Assembly: GCF_901538355.1 (NCBI RefSeq)
Contig: NZ_LR593887.1
Coordinates: 4,130,920 to 4,194,919 of the forward strand
Length of the DNA stretch: 64,000 nucleotides
Reading direction: 5' to 3'
Source: Tuwongella immobilis
GTDB lineage: Bacteria; Planctomycetota; Planctomycetia; Gemmatales; Gemmataceae
This document shows positions 9,482-19,410 of this stretch, piece by piece. The notes beneath the pieces are model-generated. The model saw nothing but the letters and a program-made list of their open reading frames with translations. It was not told the DNA's origin and made no database searches. Position numbers and translations under genes: made by a program. Position 1 is the stretch's first letter; every line of letters starts with the position of its first letter.

Positions 9482-11515
9482 ATGCGTGGGTTGACTCTGC
9501 TGTGGATTCTCGGAGTGTGCACGGGGCAAACACTCGCCGCCGACACACTCCCCGTCACCATCCACGTTTCGCCGAACGGAAATGATGCCTGGACGGGGCG
9601 GCTCGCACACGCCAACGCCGCCCGCACCGACGGCCCAGTGGCCACTCCGCAACGGGCCCGCGATATCGTTCGTGCAATCCGCAAATCGACTTCGCCGCAA
9701 GCGCCGATCACCGTCCAACTTCAAGGCGGACGATACGAACTGGCCGAAACACTCACCTTTACGCCCGAAGATTCGGGAACCGAGAAATCGCCCACCATTT
9801 GGACCAATGCGATTGGTCAATCGGTCATCCTCAGCGGTGGCACCCGAGTTTCGCCACAAACCGAAGGCGACTATTGGGTTGTGACCACGCCCATGCAAAG
9901 CGAAGCCTATCGGCACATGGGTGTCGGAAACGCGATGCGCTACCCCAGTCGCTGGCCAAAGCAAGGCACGTTCACCATCAGCGGCCTGGCCGGGGCCGAT
10001 CCGAAAGCGAACTATCGCACGCCGGCCACCAAGTTTGAATTCGCCCCCGGCCAGATTCGCGGCGATTGGCAGCCGATTCGGGATATCGAGGTGGAGGTGC
10101 TGCATTTCTGGGTGGCCGGTAACTACCGCATTCAATCGGTGGATGCCGACAAGCGGGTTGTGACGCTCGATCGCCCCAGCATTCGCCGATTCACCGAAGA
10201 TGGCGGGCAAAAGCCGGGCCGTTTCATCTTGCGAAACATCCCCGACGCCATCGCTCCGGGGGAGTTCCATCACGACACTGCCGCCAAGCGTCTGCGCTAC
10301 CGACCGACCGCCGAAGAGATTCGGGAGAAGGCCACACTCACTCTGCCCCGATTGCGACAGGTCGTGCAGATTCTCGGCAACGCCAAAGACAATCGCTTCG
10401 TGGAACATCTGCACCTCGTCGGCCTGACCTTGGCGGATAGTCGATTCGATGTCGGAACGAAAGTCGCTGGCGACCTGCAAGCCGCGCAGCATGTGCCGGG
10501 CTCGGTGCTGCTTCGCGGAGCGCATCGCTGTCGCATCGAGAATTGCCGATTGGTCAATCTGGGCGGATACGGCATCGAACTGGGCGATGGCTGCCGCAAC
10601 AATACGCTCGCCCGCAACGAACTCACCCAGCTTGGCGCGGGTGGTATTCGGCAAAGTGGTGGTCAAGCGACCTCGCCCGAATCGCTTCGCACCGGCGAAA
10701 ATCGCATCCACGATAACCATATCCACCACTGCGGCGAAGTCTTCCCGGCAGGCATCGGCATTCTCAGCCAGCACGCCGACCGGAATTGGATTGCCCACAA
10801 TCACATCCATCATCTCTATTACACGGGCATTTCCGTGGGATGGATTTGGGGATACGCACCAAGCGTCAGCCGCGACAATATCGTCGAATTCAACCGGATT
10901 CACGAAATCGGCCAGGGATTCCTCTCCGACATGGGCGGCATCTACATGCTTGGCACCTCGCCCGGCACCATCGTCCGCCGCAATGTCGTCCATGACATCG
11001 AGTCGTTTTCGTATGGTGGTTGGGGCATTTACACCGATGAAGGCAGCACGGGAATTCTCATCGAACAGAATCTTACCTATCGCACCAAAAGCGGCGGATT
11101 CCACCAACACTACGGCAAAGACAACATCATTCGCAACAATATCTTCGCATTGGGACGGGAAGCCCAGCTGATGCGCACCCGAGCGGAGCCGCACCGCAGT
11201 TTCACGCTCGAACGCAATATTATGCTGGCGAAGGATGCCCCGCTGTTTGCCAAGAATTGGACCGGCGACGGCTTGGTGATGGATCACAATCTGTATTGGC
11301 GGATTCCTGGCCCGGCGACGTTCCCCGCGAAATCGTTTGCGGAATGGCAGAAGCGCGGCCTGGATCGTCATTCGCTCATCGCCGATCCGAAATTCCGCAA
11401 TCTGGAACAACTCGATTTCACACTCGCCGCAGACTCCCCCGCGAAATCGTTGGGATTTGTGCCGTTCGATCCGCGTGAGGCGGGCATTCGCCCCGCGAGC
11501 GCCTCTTCGCGCTGA
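9482..11515 (+). CDS. Secreted right-handed parallel beta-helix protein
   Basis: This 677-residue exported protein starts with a signal peptide (RGLTLLWILGVCTGQTLAA). Next comes a DUF1565-type segment (TIHVSPNGNDAWTGRLA), common at the front of carbohydrate-active beta-helix proteins. The middle and C-terminal parts are rich in short N/H-containing turns such as ENRIHDNHIHHCG, RNWIAHNHIHHLYYTGISVGW and GIYTDEGSTGILIEQN, typical of PbH1 repeats. Related proteins are often polysaccharide lyases or glycosidases, but I see no decisive catalytic set, so the substrate is unassigned. GAGG lies 5 bases before the ATG; an upstream in-frame GTG at 9476 is less likely. Confidence 0.88.
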   Translation: MRGLTLLWILGVCTGQTLAADTLPVTIHVSPNGNDAWTGRLAHANAARTDGPVATPQRARDIVRAIRKSTSPQAPITVQLQGGRYELAETLTFTPEDSGTEKSPTIWTNAIGQSVILSGGTRVSPQTEGDYWVVTTPMQSEAYRHMGVGNAMRYPSRWPKQGTFTISGLAGADPKANYRTPATKFEFAPGQIRGDWQPIRDIEVEVLHFWVAGNYRIQSVDADKRVVTLDRPSIRRFTEDGGQKPGRFILRNIPDAIAPGEFHHDTAAKRLRYRPTAEEIREKATLTLPRLRQVVQILGNAKDNRFVEHLHLVGLTLADSRFDVGTKVAGDLQAAQHVPGSVLLRGAHRCRIENCRLVNLGGYGIELGDGCRNNTLARNELTQLGAGGIRQSGGQATSPESLRTGENRIHDNHIHHCGEVFPAGIGILSQHADRNWIAHNHIHHLYYTGISVGWIWGYAPSVSRDNIVEFNRIHEIGQGFLSDMGGIYMLGTSPGTIVRRNVVHDIESFSYGGWGIYTDEGSTGILIEQNLTYRTKSGGFHQHYGKDNIIRNNIFALGREAQLMRTRAEPHRSFTLERNIMLAKDAPLFAKNWTGDGLVMDHNLYWRIPGPATFPAKSFAEWQKRGLDRHSLIADPKFRNLEQLDFTLAADSPAKSLGFVPFDPREAGIRPASASSR

Positions 11516-11539
11516 GTGATCCCAATCGCGCAAGAAAAA

Positions 11540-11566
11540 CCGCGTCGAGATTGACTCCCGACGCGG
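11540..11566. terminator. Convergent-gene hairpin 1
   Basis: CCGCGTCG (11540-11547) pairs with CGACGCGG (11559-11566) with an 11-base loop, 25 bases after the beta-helix gene. A run of A upstream would give U on the minus-strand transcript, so it could serve the protease gene as well. Confidence 0.6.
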
Positions 11567-11575
11567 CCCATCTGC

Positions 11576-11609
11576 CCCCTCGTTGCATCGCCACAATGCA
11601 AGTGAGGGG
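11576..11609. terminator. Convergent-gene hairpin 2
   Basis: CCCCTC-g-TTGCAT (11576-11588) pairs with ATGCAA-gt-GAGGGG (11596-11609) around a 7-base loop. It sits between the convergent beta-helix and protease genes, just beyond hairpin 1. Confidence 0.6.
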
Positions 11610-11637
11610 ACGCGGTGGCTCACGAATGTCAGTGGAT

Positions 11638-14307
11638 CTATCCGACGAAAATCCCACCGGCATAACCGGCAAATGCATCGAATTCATCGGCCACAACCGG
11701 CGAACCGCTGGCTGGCACATTCCGGCCCAGGTAACTCGTCACACGGCTCCCCGAATCGGTTCCGGCTCCAACCACGAGGTCGGCACGATCATCGCCATCA
11801 AGATTCTTCACGGTCACACGCACACCATTGCGATTTTCCGCATCTCCACCGAAGAAGTTAGCCCGCTGGCTGATGCGATTTTGCAGCAGATCCCGGCCCG
11901 AGAATGCCGTCACCCGCGGCCCGCCGCCCGGCCCACCGCCGACGATCACTTCCGCGAATCCGTCGCCGTCCAAATCGCCCGCCGTGATGTAGACCCCGTT
12001 TCGCAGTTCCACTTCAAAGGCGAAAAAGTCGTTGAACAGTTTGCGGGGTGCGGCGCTACCCAGCGAACGGCCATCGAATCCGGCGACACGCGGCCCCCCC
12101 ATAAAGCCCGCCACCACGAGCAGATCGCCCGCCCCATCTCCGTTGACATCGCCAATTCCCGATCGGGCACCACCTCGGAAATTGGGGTCATCAATTCCGA
12201 AAAAGTCGGCCAATTGCGAGAAATCCGAGCCGCGAAAGGCCCGCACGCGCGGCCCGCCCCCCTCGTCCGGCGTCACCACTAAGTCGGCAATGCCATCCCC
12301 CGTCAAATCACCCGCCGAGACATACACACCACCCACAAACGATGCTTCGAATGGGGCCACTCGGAACAATTCCCGCAAGGTCGCCCCATCAATCACACGC
12401 ACCAAGCTCGCCGTTCCCGGCCCGGTTGCGACGACATAATCGGCGATTCCATCGCCGGTGAAGTCTGCGGAAGCGGTGCGAATTCCGGCCGTCGGAAAAT
12501 CAAATGCGGCGAAGGTAGCCCGTTCGCTGCCGTCGGCACGAAACACCCGAACCAGCCCGTTGCTGTTGCGATCCCCACCCACCACAAACTGTTGTGCCCC
12601 AACCAGTTGCGGCCGACCGGCTTCCGTGGCATTCGCATCCACTTGCAATTGATAATCCGCAATCACCGCCCCTGAAGGACTCGACACCTGCAGCCAGTAG
12701 CGCTGGCCGGCGACTGTCGCAATCACAATCTGCTGAGCATCGCCATTTCCTTGCGATGCCGCCAGCAAATTCCCAGATTCATCGAAAATTCGCAAAATCG
12801 CCTGATCGACTTGCGTTCCGGTCAATCGAATCCGCGAGGTTCCCGATTCGGCTGCAAGATATGAATAGAAATCAACATCCGTCGATTCATGGAGCGATAA
12901 TCCACCTTCCGCACGGCTCGTGATCGTGCCCCAATCACTTGCGGTATCTCGACTTCCGTTCCCGGCGACACCTTCAAACCGGTCGCCAAGCCCGACGGTC
13001 GGAACAACCACGCTCGGGATGCTTGTCACTGGAGGCGTGACCGGGCTGGTCGCACGAATGGTGATCCCCGAATGGTGCGAGCCGAACTGCGAGCCACTGC
13101 CGCGAATCAGATCCATCACCGGCGTCGGGGCCGACAGTCCGGTGGCGGCTTCCACACTCCAAACCACGGTGTACGTCACCGGCATCAGCCCGGCTGGCAA
13201 ATTAGTTGCCAGTGTCACCATCCCGGTTTGCAGCGAGCCAAGATTGCTGAGGGTCGCCTCACCCAGCCAAATGTCCGATTCATCGAATTGCGAATCAAAC
13301 GACAATCGAAAGCGAACGCGAACATCCGACGCCGAAGTTCCCAGATTGCTGACCGGCACAGTCACCGTAACCGATTCACCCACCGATGCTTGCGTCCGAT
13401 CGATCGTCGAGACACTTCGACGACTATCTCCGGCAAACCAGGTATTCGTCGCCACAATTTGCGAGCGATCGAGTGCCGCCGAATCACCATTCATCGCCGA
13501 TTCGATAAACCGCAAATGCTCTTGCGTCAATCGGAGTCCCGTATTCAGACTCGCATCGTCTCGCCCTTCAAACCCCGCCACGTGGATGCCCACCAAGCGA
13601 GTGGTGGAGCCGCTTCCCGGCAACGTCAGGGCTCCACCACTGGAACCATTCGCCGTAAACAGTTGTGACTCTTGATATTGCAACAACGACCCCTGAACGC
13701 TTGCCACCGACCCGACGGAACGGAACTGCCGTTGGCCGTCGAATCCATCCGCCGCAGGATACGAATTCAATTGCAATGGCGATTGTGCGAATTCCGCATC
13801 AGTCGCAGCAACCGGCGTGAACGCTCCCGTGAGTTGGGCCAAGTTGCGATCCACCGCGATCACGGCGAGATCGGATGCGAATTCGGCTTGGCCGACGGCC
13901 GTGGGATAACCACCCATCCACGTCCACCGCGTGGCAACCGCTTCGCCGAAAGCCCGATTTGACGCATCCGATTGCCCCGCAAACACCGACACGAAATCTG
14001 CTGCACCACTTGGTGAAGTCGAGACATCTCGATTATACACCTGATGAGCGGCGGTCAGAACATGCCGTTGACCCACCACCGCACCACTGCCCACGCGAAT
14101 CGTATCGCCCGAATCGGCCACGCCGTTCGCATTCGTATCCCAAACCGAAACGACCTTGACCGTGGCCCGAGACACATCGTCTTGCAACGACGCAATCGCT
14201 TCCGGATTCACACCCGAACCAACCGTTGAAGGCACCAGTCGAGACTCGAATGATTCGACATTCAAGGAAACCGATCGGTTGCGACCGTGCGAACGATGGT
14301 GGGCCAT
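11638..14307 (-). CDS. Secreted trypsin-like serine protease with CARDB, PPC and FG-GAP repeats
   Basis: A modular extracellular protein of about 889 residues. Near the N-terminus is ESFESRLVPS, a motif recurrent in large secreted planctomycete proteins. Residues about 30-280 form a trypsin fold with an apparently complete triad: H88 (VLTAAH), D146 (ASDLAVI) and S223 (GSSGG). A CARDB-like beta-sandwich follows (about 285-395), then a bacterial pre-peptidase C-terminal-like domain (about 440-555). The last 300 residues hold at least five FG-GAP/VCBS-type repeats with calcium-loop sequences such as DLTGDGIADLVV and DLDGDGFAEVIVGGG. The protease probably acts outside the cell; the repeats suggest adhesion or display. 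I start at ATG 14307 (GGAG 11 bases upstream); a GTG at 14319 is possible. No neighbour shares its strand closely. Confidence 0.88.
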   Translation of the reverse strand: MAHHRSHGRNRSVSLNVESFESRLVPSTVGSGVNPEAIASLQDDVSRATVKVVSVWDTNANGVADSGDTIRVGSGAVVGQRHVLTAAHQVYNRDVSTSPSGAADFVSVFAGQSDASNRAFGEAVATRWTWMGGYPTAVGQAEFASDLAVIAVDRNLAQLTGAFTPVAATDAEFAQSPLQLNSYPAADGFDGQRQFRSVGSVASVQGSLLQYQESQLFTANGSSGGALTLPGSGSTTRLVGIHVAGFEGRDDASLNTGLRLTQEHLRFIESAMNGDSAALDRSQIVATNTWFAGDSRRSVSTIDRTQASVGESVTVTVPVSNLGTSASDVRVRFRLSFDSQFDESDIWLGEATLSNLGSLQTGMVTLATNLPAGLMPVTYTVVWSVEAATGLSAPTPVMDLIRGSGSQFGSHHSGITIRATSPVTPPVTSIPSVVVPTVGLGDRFEGVAGNGSRDTASDWGTITSRAEGGLSLHESTDVDFYSYLAAESGTSRIRLTGTQVDQAILRIFDESGNLLAASQGNGDAQQIVIATVAGQRYWLQVSSPSGAVIADYQLQVDANATEAGRPQLVGAQQFVVGGDRNSNGLVRVFRADGSERATFAAFDFPTAGIRTASADFTGDGIADYVVATGPGTASLVRVIDGATLRELFRVAPFEASFVGGVYVSAGDLTGDGIADLVVTPDEGGGPRVRAFRGSDFSQLADFFGIDDPNFRGGARSGIGDVNGDGAGDLLVVAGFMGGPRVAGFDGRSLGSAAPRKLFNDFFAFEVELRNGVYITAGDLDGDGFAEVIVGGGPGGGPRVTAFSGRDLLQNRISQRANFFGGDAENRNGVRVTVKNLDGDDRADLVVGAGTDSGSRVTSYLGRNVPASGSPVVADEFDAFAGYAGGIFVG

Positions 14308-14672
14308 GGTGACATTCACTCCATTAGCATAATTTTATTCCCTGACAAAAACTATCGTAGAACACAAACCGACAAAATTCTACCCATACAGAAAATTTTT
14401 TCTCAGAAAAGAATAACGCATGCAGATGGGTGCGGGAGGGCGTTTACCAACTCGCCGCCGTGCTGTTCAAACCAAATCTGAGAATTTCATCAGGATTCGC
14501 CAAAAATGGCTCAAGAAGTGATCGGACTAGGCCGAACGTGCCCTGCCTCGGGAACATCGCATGACAGGCAGAATGGGGCAATTTGATGGGGAATCGGAAA
14601 TGCCAATCGGCCTGAGAGCATTCCCGAAGGAACGGATCTCAGGCCGATTGAATTCAGGCTACAGTCGTAAAC
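14308..14672. other. Intergenic stretch upstream of the protease gene
   Basis: No credible gene lies in these 365 bases. The part next to the protease start (about 14325-14415) is distinctly AT-rich and probably holds its promoter, though I cannot fix the boxes. The far end carries the terminator of the DUF4340 operon. Confidence 0.5.
14604..14650 (-). terminator. Hairpin ending the GldG-type ABC operon
   Basis: CAATCGGCCTGAGA (14604-14617) pairs perfectly with TCTCAGGCCGATTG (14637-14650), a 14-bp stem with a 19-base loop, starting 23 bases after the DUF4340 stop codon. No U-run is visible. Confidence 0.6.
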
Positions 14673-17225
14673 TTATTCTTTCGCAAAAACTTTCGGCTTC
14701 TGCCGGACCGACTGGAAGCGATCTTGCAGAATCACAAAGACATCGCCGGGCAGTTTGTTGCTGGAACCAACATAGACCGCCACAGGAGCACCATTGCCCT
14801 GCTGCGGCTGATAGGTGTCGGCCTTGCCCAGCGTCAGAATCACCGGATCGGGCGTATCCAGGCGAAGCTCGATTTCCAACGCTCCGGTTTTGACATCGAG
14901 GCCATGTTCCGGCTTGGCCCCGGAACCGTAGACCAAGAACGCCTCTGCCCGCGGACGGGACAAATCTTCCAGGAACGAATCGATCTTCTTCGGATCGATC
15001 GCATAGCCGGAGTCACCTTTGAGCGTCCAACTATCGCCGCTGCGTTCGAATTCGCGGCTCTGCACCGAACCAACGAGGTCGGCCCACCCGCGAAGCACGA
15101 ACGATTTAATCTTCGATTTCTCCACCCGGAATAGCGTCATGTCCATCAGGTTGGGGTCGGTCAACTGAGAAATCAGCGACTGATTCACCAGGAACACCAG
15201 ATCCCGCCCTTGCTGTTGGCCATACACATTCGTTGGATCGTCTTTCGCCGCTTGGCCGAAGTGATAGACCCGCGTCTTTCCGCTGGCGTCGCCGCGAAGT
15301 GTCACCTCGACGGTGAGCAACGCCGCGTCTTTGGCTAAGCCGTAACCCGAGAGTGCATCGGCACTTGGGCGATCTTGCACCAGCTTGACCGGAGTGAGAT
15401 TCGCCAATCCGAGAATCAAGTTCGTCACCTTCGCGGGGTCGGCGTTGCGACCTTTCGCGGCGTTGACTTGATCGAGTTTCCAAGTCACTTGATCGGGAGT
15501 TTTCGCCTCTTTGTTCTCGGTCGAAATCGTTGCCCCGACAATGCGGTTATCCACTGTCTTGCCGGAAATCTTGAGCGATTCCACCTGGGTAATCTCGAAG
15601 CCATTCAGCTTGGGATCGAGGTAATCCACGCGCGGTCGGCTGACGGTGCGGAGCAGCGAGACCGGGACAATCGCGTCCAGCGGTTGCGTGCTTCCGGCGA
15701 GGATGCGGCGGACGTAGACAAAATCGCCTTCGACGCGGCCAAACAGCAGTCGGAACGTCGGCGGTTGAGGCAGCGTCGGCTTGGTGGGCTTCTCGCCGTC
15801 TTTCTTCGGTTCTTCGGCGGGAAGCGCCTTGACCCAAACATTCAACTCAGCGACGGGCTTATCCAGTCCCAGCGCGGCGTCAGTCTGACCGGTGGCCGGG
15901 AAATTGCTAATCTTTCGCGGTTCGATCAACTCAGTCAGGATTCGCTCGACGGCGGCCGGGGTGATGGCATCGGCAGTGCTGGTGGCATCCCACAATGTCC
16001 AAGCGGGTGGCGTTCCGCGTCGGAAGAATTCGAGCGTTTGTGCGGGAGTGATGGTTTGGATCGCATCCACATTCGCGGGGACCAATTTCGCCAACACCTT
16101 ATCCCGCAACTGGTTCGGCGCACTTGCCACCTTCCGCAGGGCAAGAATCGCCGGGCCGCCGGTGATTTGCACCACGCTCGAATCGCCCTCCACTTGGGCA
16201 TAGAAGCGATCGTTCTTACCATCGACCGAATCTCCGATCTTCACGGTTTCGGTGATGGCGGGCAATTCTTTTTCGCTTCCGGCCAACGGAATCGGCTTGC
16301 GGGTCACGCTCAATTTCAGCAGATTCGGGTTGCCATCCTCCAGGCCGTAGTCGCCGAGCGGCTTCGGCTCGGTGATGAAATCGGCGACCGATTTTGCCGA
16401 CAGTGAGGTGATCTGCCCCAACAGCGGCCGCACGCCGGTGATTGAGTTATCCACCGTCGGCGGGCCACCATCGGCGTCGGCCTCGCCGAGATTGGCGGGC
16501 TTCTCGAACGACCAGATGCGATCGGCCTTCGTCAACAGCAGCTCGCCGCTTGCGGATTGCAAGCGAACTTGTGTCGCTTCTTCAGCTCCGGTCGGCATTT
16601 GCAGATCGAACAATTTCAACGCACGGAAATCGGCAGCTTTGCGGACAAACAGAGCGGCATCCAGGCCGTCCGGTTCGGGCTTGCCTTCGGCTCGCGTGAA
16701 CAACGCATCAATACTGGTGCGCCGCACCGCCCGAGGGCGAGTCGGGACATCGTTGCTGGTGACGAACACCAGCGCGTTGGCACCGCCAATGCTGACGTGC
16801 CCCAGCGAAACCGTCGCCTGTTGATCCAACCCGCTCTTGAGCGTCACCGTGACCGTTGGCTTATCCAGGCCGTGGTTGGCCAGATTGGTGCTAATGTCTT
16901 TGGTGTCTTCCGTTCGGGCTCGCAGCAGTTCGCGGACGACATCGTCGATGAGCGTGCTATCGACTCGCGTCGGTTGCGGCTCGGTCATCACCCAGCGGGT
17001 GGGATCTTTGCGGAGAAACACCAGTTTCGTGGTCCCCTTGTCGGGGAGCGTGGTCGAGATTTCGACGGTGTCGATGTCTTTTGGCTCGACCTTGGCCGCC
17101 GCAAATGCCGGCAGCAAGGCTTTTTCGGTGGGATTATCGGGGGTGCTGGTCAACAACAACCCTAGCACGCCGATCAGACCGACGCCGAGAATCCCGAACA
17201 TCACATAGGTGGTCTTCAGATTCAT
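14673..17225 (-). CDS. DUF4340 domain-containing membrane-anchored protein
   Basis: An 850-residue protein with one N-terminal membrane anchor (TTYVMFGILGVGLIGVLGLLL) and a long extracytoplasmic part. Segments such as VEISTTLPDKGTTKLVFLRKDP and KLVFLVNQSLISQL-like repeats fit the DUF4340 family, whose members sit beside GldG-like ABC subunits. Several similar beta-rich modules seem to be repeated along the chain. It is the last gene of a four-gene minus-strand operon, 42 bases after the GldG-like gene, with AGGA just before the start. The molecular role is unknown; by context it is an accessory or substrate-facing part of the ABC system. Confidence 0.88.
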   Translation of the reverse strand: MNLKTTYVMFGILGVGLIGVLGLLLTSTPDNPTEKALLPAFAAAKVEPKDIDTVEISTTLPDKGTTKLVFLRKDPTRWVMTEPQPTRVDSTLIDDVVRELLRARTEDTKDISTNLANHGLDKPTVTVTLKSGLDQQATVSLGHVSIGGANALVFVTSNDVPTRPRAVRRTSIDALFTRAEGKPEPDGLDAALFVRKAADFRALKLFDLQMPTGAEEATQVRLQSASGELLLTKADRIWSFEKPANLGEADADGGPPTVDNSITGVRPLLGQITSLSAKSVADFITEPKPLGDYGLEDGNPNLLKLSVTRKPIPLAGSEKELPAITETVKIGDSVDGKNDRFYAQVEGDSSVVQITGGPAILALRKVASAPNQLRDKVLAKLVPANVDAIQTITPAQTLEFFRRGTPPAWTLWDATSTADAITPAAVERILTELIEPRKISNFPATGQTDAALGLDKPVAELNVWVKALPAEEPKKDGEKPTKPTLPQPPTFRLLFGRVEGDFVYVRRILAGSTQPLDAIVPVSLLRTVSRPRVDYLDPKLNGFEITQVESLKISGKTVDNRIVGATISTENKEAKTPDQVTWKLDQVNAAKGRNADPAKVTNLILGLANLTPVKLVQDRPSADALSGYGLAKDAALLTVEVTLRGDASGKTRVYHFGQAAKDDPTNVYGQQQGRDLVFLVNQSLISQLTDPNLMDMTLFRVEKSKIKSFVLRGWADLVGSVQSREFERSGDSWTLKGDSGYAIDPKKIDSFLEDLSRPRAEAFLVYGSGAKPEHGLDVKTGALEIELRLDTPDPVILTLGKADTYQPQQGNGAPVAVYVGSSNKLPGDVFVILQDRFQSVRQKPKVFAKE

Positions 17226-17267
17226 CGTTTCCTCACGACAGATTTCAATCGTTCCCGCCGTGACGGC

Positions 17268-19379
17268 TTAGCGCCGCCGGACCAACCACATTCCAACCGA
17301 TCCGCAAACAATCGTGAGCAGCATCAGCAACGCGGGCAGGACAACCAGTTGCACGCCGGAAATCCCCTTGGGGATTCGGTAAAACTTGTACTCGGTGAGA
17401 TCGAGATTGACCACGGGTCGATCGCGGAGCCAATCCACGGTACCAGCGAACAATTCGAAATACGGAACATTATCGTCCAGTTGGCTGGTGAAGGCATCGC
17501 TGACAAACGCCGAGGTGCCGTAAACTGCGAGCCGAGGCGTCTCTTTGGGTGCCGCGCGGGGATCGTCCGATGCCGGTGGCCCTTGCTCGGAGACGATCAC
17601 GCCTAACGATTTGGGAGCAACCCCATATTGCCGAGCCGCCCGACCATCTGGAGTCCGCAAGGCATCTTGGATTTCCTTCGGGTCCAAATCGAGCGATTCT
17701 TCGACCCAGGTTCGCACGCCAAACACCGACTCCAACAGGACTTCCGGCATGAAGGGGCCGTTGTTCCCTTGGCCGGCTTCGATGCGTCGCGGCTTCTGGA
17801 ACAGATACTGACGATCGACAAACGATTGGGCCAAGCGATTATCCCGATTCGCCAGCGCATCGGAAATTCCGACGACGGCATCGGTCACGATCCCATCTCG
17901 CAATTGGGTAATCATGACCTGATTGGTGACATTGACCCCGTATTCGCTCAACAGCGGCTCCAATCCGGTCGGCGAAATCTTCTTCACCAGCGGATTCGAC
18001 TGCGTTGCATCCAACAGTGCAAACAGTCGGCCAGGCGTCCCCTTGCCATCTCGACCGCGATTGAGATACTCACGCAGCGTGGAAACCAGCTTGGGGCTGA
18101 CCGTTTGCGTCGGGCCGGCGACCACCACCAGCGTTGCATCCTCAGGAATCTTCGCTGCTTCTGCGCTGAGCGGGTCAAATGCGAAGGTTTTCACATTGAT
18201 GTTGCGCTTTCGCAGATAGTCGGCCAACTTTGCGGCCGAGCGTGGGGTGCGTGCGCCGGGAGCGGCATCGCCCACGTCCAATTCGCCATGACCGGAGGTG
18301 AAGTAGACGGTCGGCTTAGTCTTACTATCCGACAAAAATCGGAGTTCACTCAGGAGCTTCGATTGCCCTTGGTAGACGATGCGGAAATCCTGCGGATTCT
18401 GCGACTCTCCCGGCAGTCGGGCCGCCAATTCGTTCACGGGGATGAAGCCACGCGTCGCCTCATCGTCACCGATCGTCAGCAGAATTCCCCCTTCGGCATC
18501 GGGCGAAATCTCGGGAAACTTCTTGCGGAGCGATTGCACGCGAACCGGGTCGGTTCCGGGCGACAGCACTTCCACCTGAAACTTGCGGTTGGCCTCTTGG
18601 CAGTTGAGGAGCATTTGCCGCGTGTTCGAGAACAGATTGAACGGGGGGCCGTCTTCGAACATAATCAAGTACGCTTTAACGGGCGTCTCAAGATCGAGCA
18701 CCGCATCGCGCAATTCCGGTCGAAGCGAGAAGAACTTCTGGGCTGTGGTGTCCAGCGTCGATGGAACTTTCACAAAGACGAACACATTCACGCCGACCAG
18801 AATGAGCAACAGCAACACGCCGGTGACGACGGCATTGGAACCGTACAACCAGCGTCGGAGCGTGGCATCGTTGCGTTCTTCAACGCGGGCATACTGCGCG
18901 GAGAGAATCAGCGCCAGGAGTCCCAACGCGGCGACGAAAATCGACAGAACCGCCGACCACGTCTCCCGCGACACCACCCGCGTATTGACCCAGGAAATCA
19001 GGCCATCGCTGAGTCGATAGGCCATCCAGATCCCGAAAAAGCTGAACAGCAATCCAAGGATGCCGTAGACCAGCATCACATCGGTTCGAATGCGGACCGA
19101 CTCGCGACGGGAATCCGCCGGTCGAAACTGCATCCACAGCGCCCCGGCAATCTGGGCGAGGCCAAAGAGCATGAAGAAAATCCCGAGCGTGAGCTCCAGG
19201 GAAATGCCGCCGTCCAGTTCTTCGGCTTGGATGCGTGCCGATTGCACGGTGGCAATGATGGCGACAATCATGCTGACAACCGATTGAGCAAGCAGCCCAA
19301 TGGCCATCGGTTTGCGACGCCCCAGGAGCAAATCCACCGGGGTCGTACTCGATTCGGATGGGGTGATACCAGCCGTCAT
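17268..19379 (-). CDS. GldG family ABC transport accessory protein
   Basis: This 703-residue protein has about five hydrophobic segments in the N-terminal third (GLLAQSVVSMIVAIIATVQ, LGIFFMLFGLAQIAGALWM, LVYGILGLLFSFFGIWMAY and others). A large soluble region with the GldG/DUF4350-like fold follows (YFTSGHGELDVGD, TLVVVAGPTQTVSPKLV), and a final C-terminal span ends in WLVRRR. In Bacteroidetes, GldA/F/G form an ABC system linked to gliding; here the homologues probably do something else at the envelope. GAGG lies 8 bases upstream of ATG 19379. The gap from the permease gene is 31 bases, so they are surely co-transcribed. Confidence 0.87.
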   Translation of the reverse strand: MTAGITPSESSTTPVDLLLGRRKPMAIGLLAQSVVSMIVAIIATVQSARIQAEELDGGISLELTLGIFFMLFGLAQIAGALWMQFRPADSRRESVRIRTDVMLVYGILGLLFSFFGIWMAYRLSDGLISWVNTRVVSRETWSAVLSIFVAALGLLALILSAQYARVEERNDATLRRWLYGSNAVVTGVLLLLILVGVNVFVFVKVPSTLDTTAQKFFSLRPELRDAVLDLETPVKAYLIMFEDGPPFNLFSNTRQMLLNCQEANRKFQVEVLSPGTDPVRVQSLRKKFPEISPDAEGGILLTIGDDEATRGFIPVNELAARLPGESQNPQDFRIVYQGQSKLLSELRFLSDSKTKPTVYFTSGHGELDVGDAAPGARTPRSAAKLADYLRKRNINVKTFAFDPLSAEAAKIPEDATLVVVAGPTQTVSPKLVSTLREYLNRGRDGKGTPGRLFALLDATQSNPLVKKISPTGLEPLLSEYGVNVTNQVMITQLRDGIVTDAVVGISDALANRDNRLAQSFVDRQYLFQKPRRIEAGQGNNGPFMPEVLLESVFGVRTWVEESLDLDPKEIQDALRTPDGRAARQYGVAPKSLGVIVSEQGPPASDDPRAAPKETPRLAVYGTSAFVSDAFTSQLDDNVPYFELFAGTVDWLRDRPVVNLDLTEYKFYRIPKGISGVQLVVLPALLMLLTIVCGSVGMWLVRRR

Positions 19380-19410
19380 GTTCTCGTCCTCACAGGTTCG
19401 GTGGCGTGGA

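Noticed and set aside
7957-9711. Long open frame opposite sdaA
   Set aside because: It mirrors codon bias of sdaA (shadow), has no recognisable domain, and sdaA is well supported.
9284-11623. 779-residue open frame opposite the beta-helix gene
   Set aside because: No family features; the plus strand has a signal peptide and PbH1 repeats.
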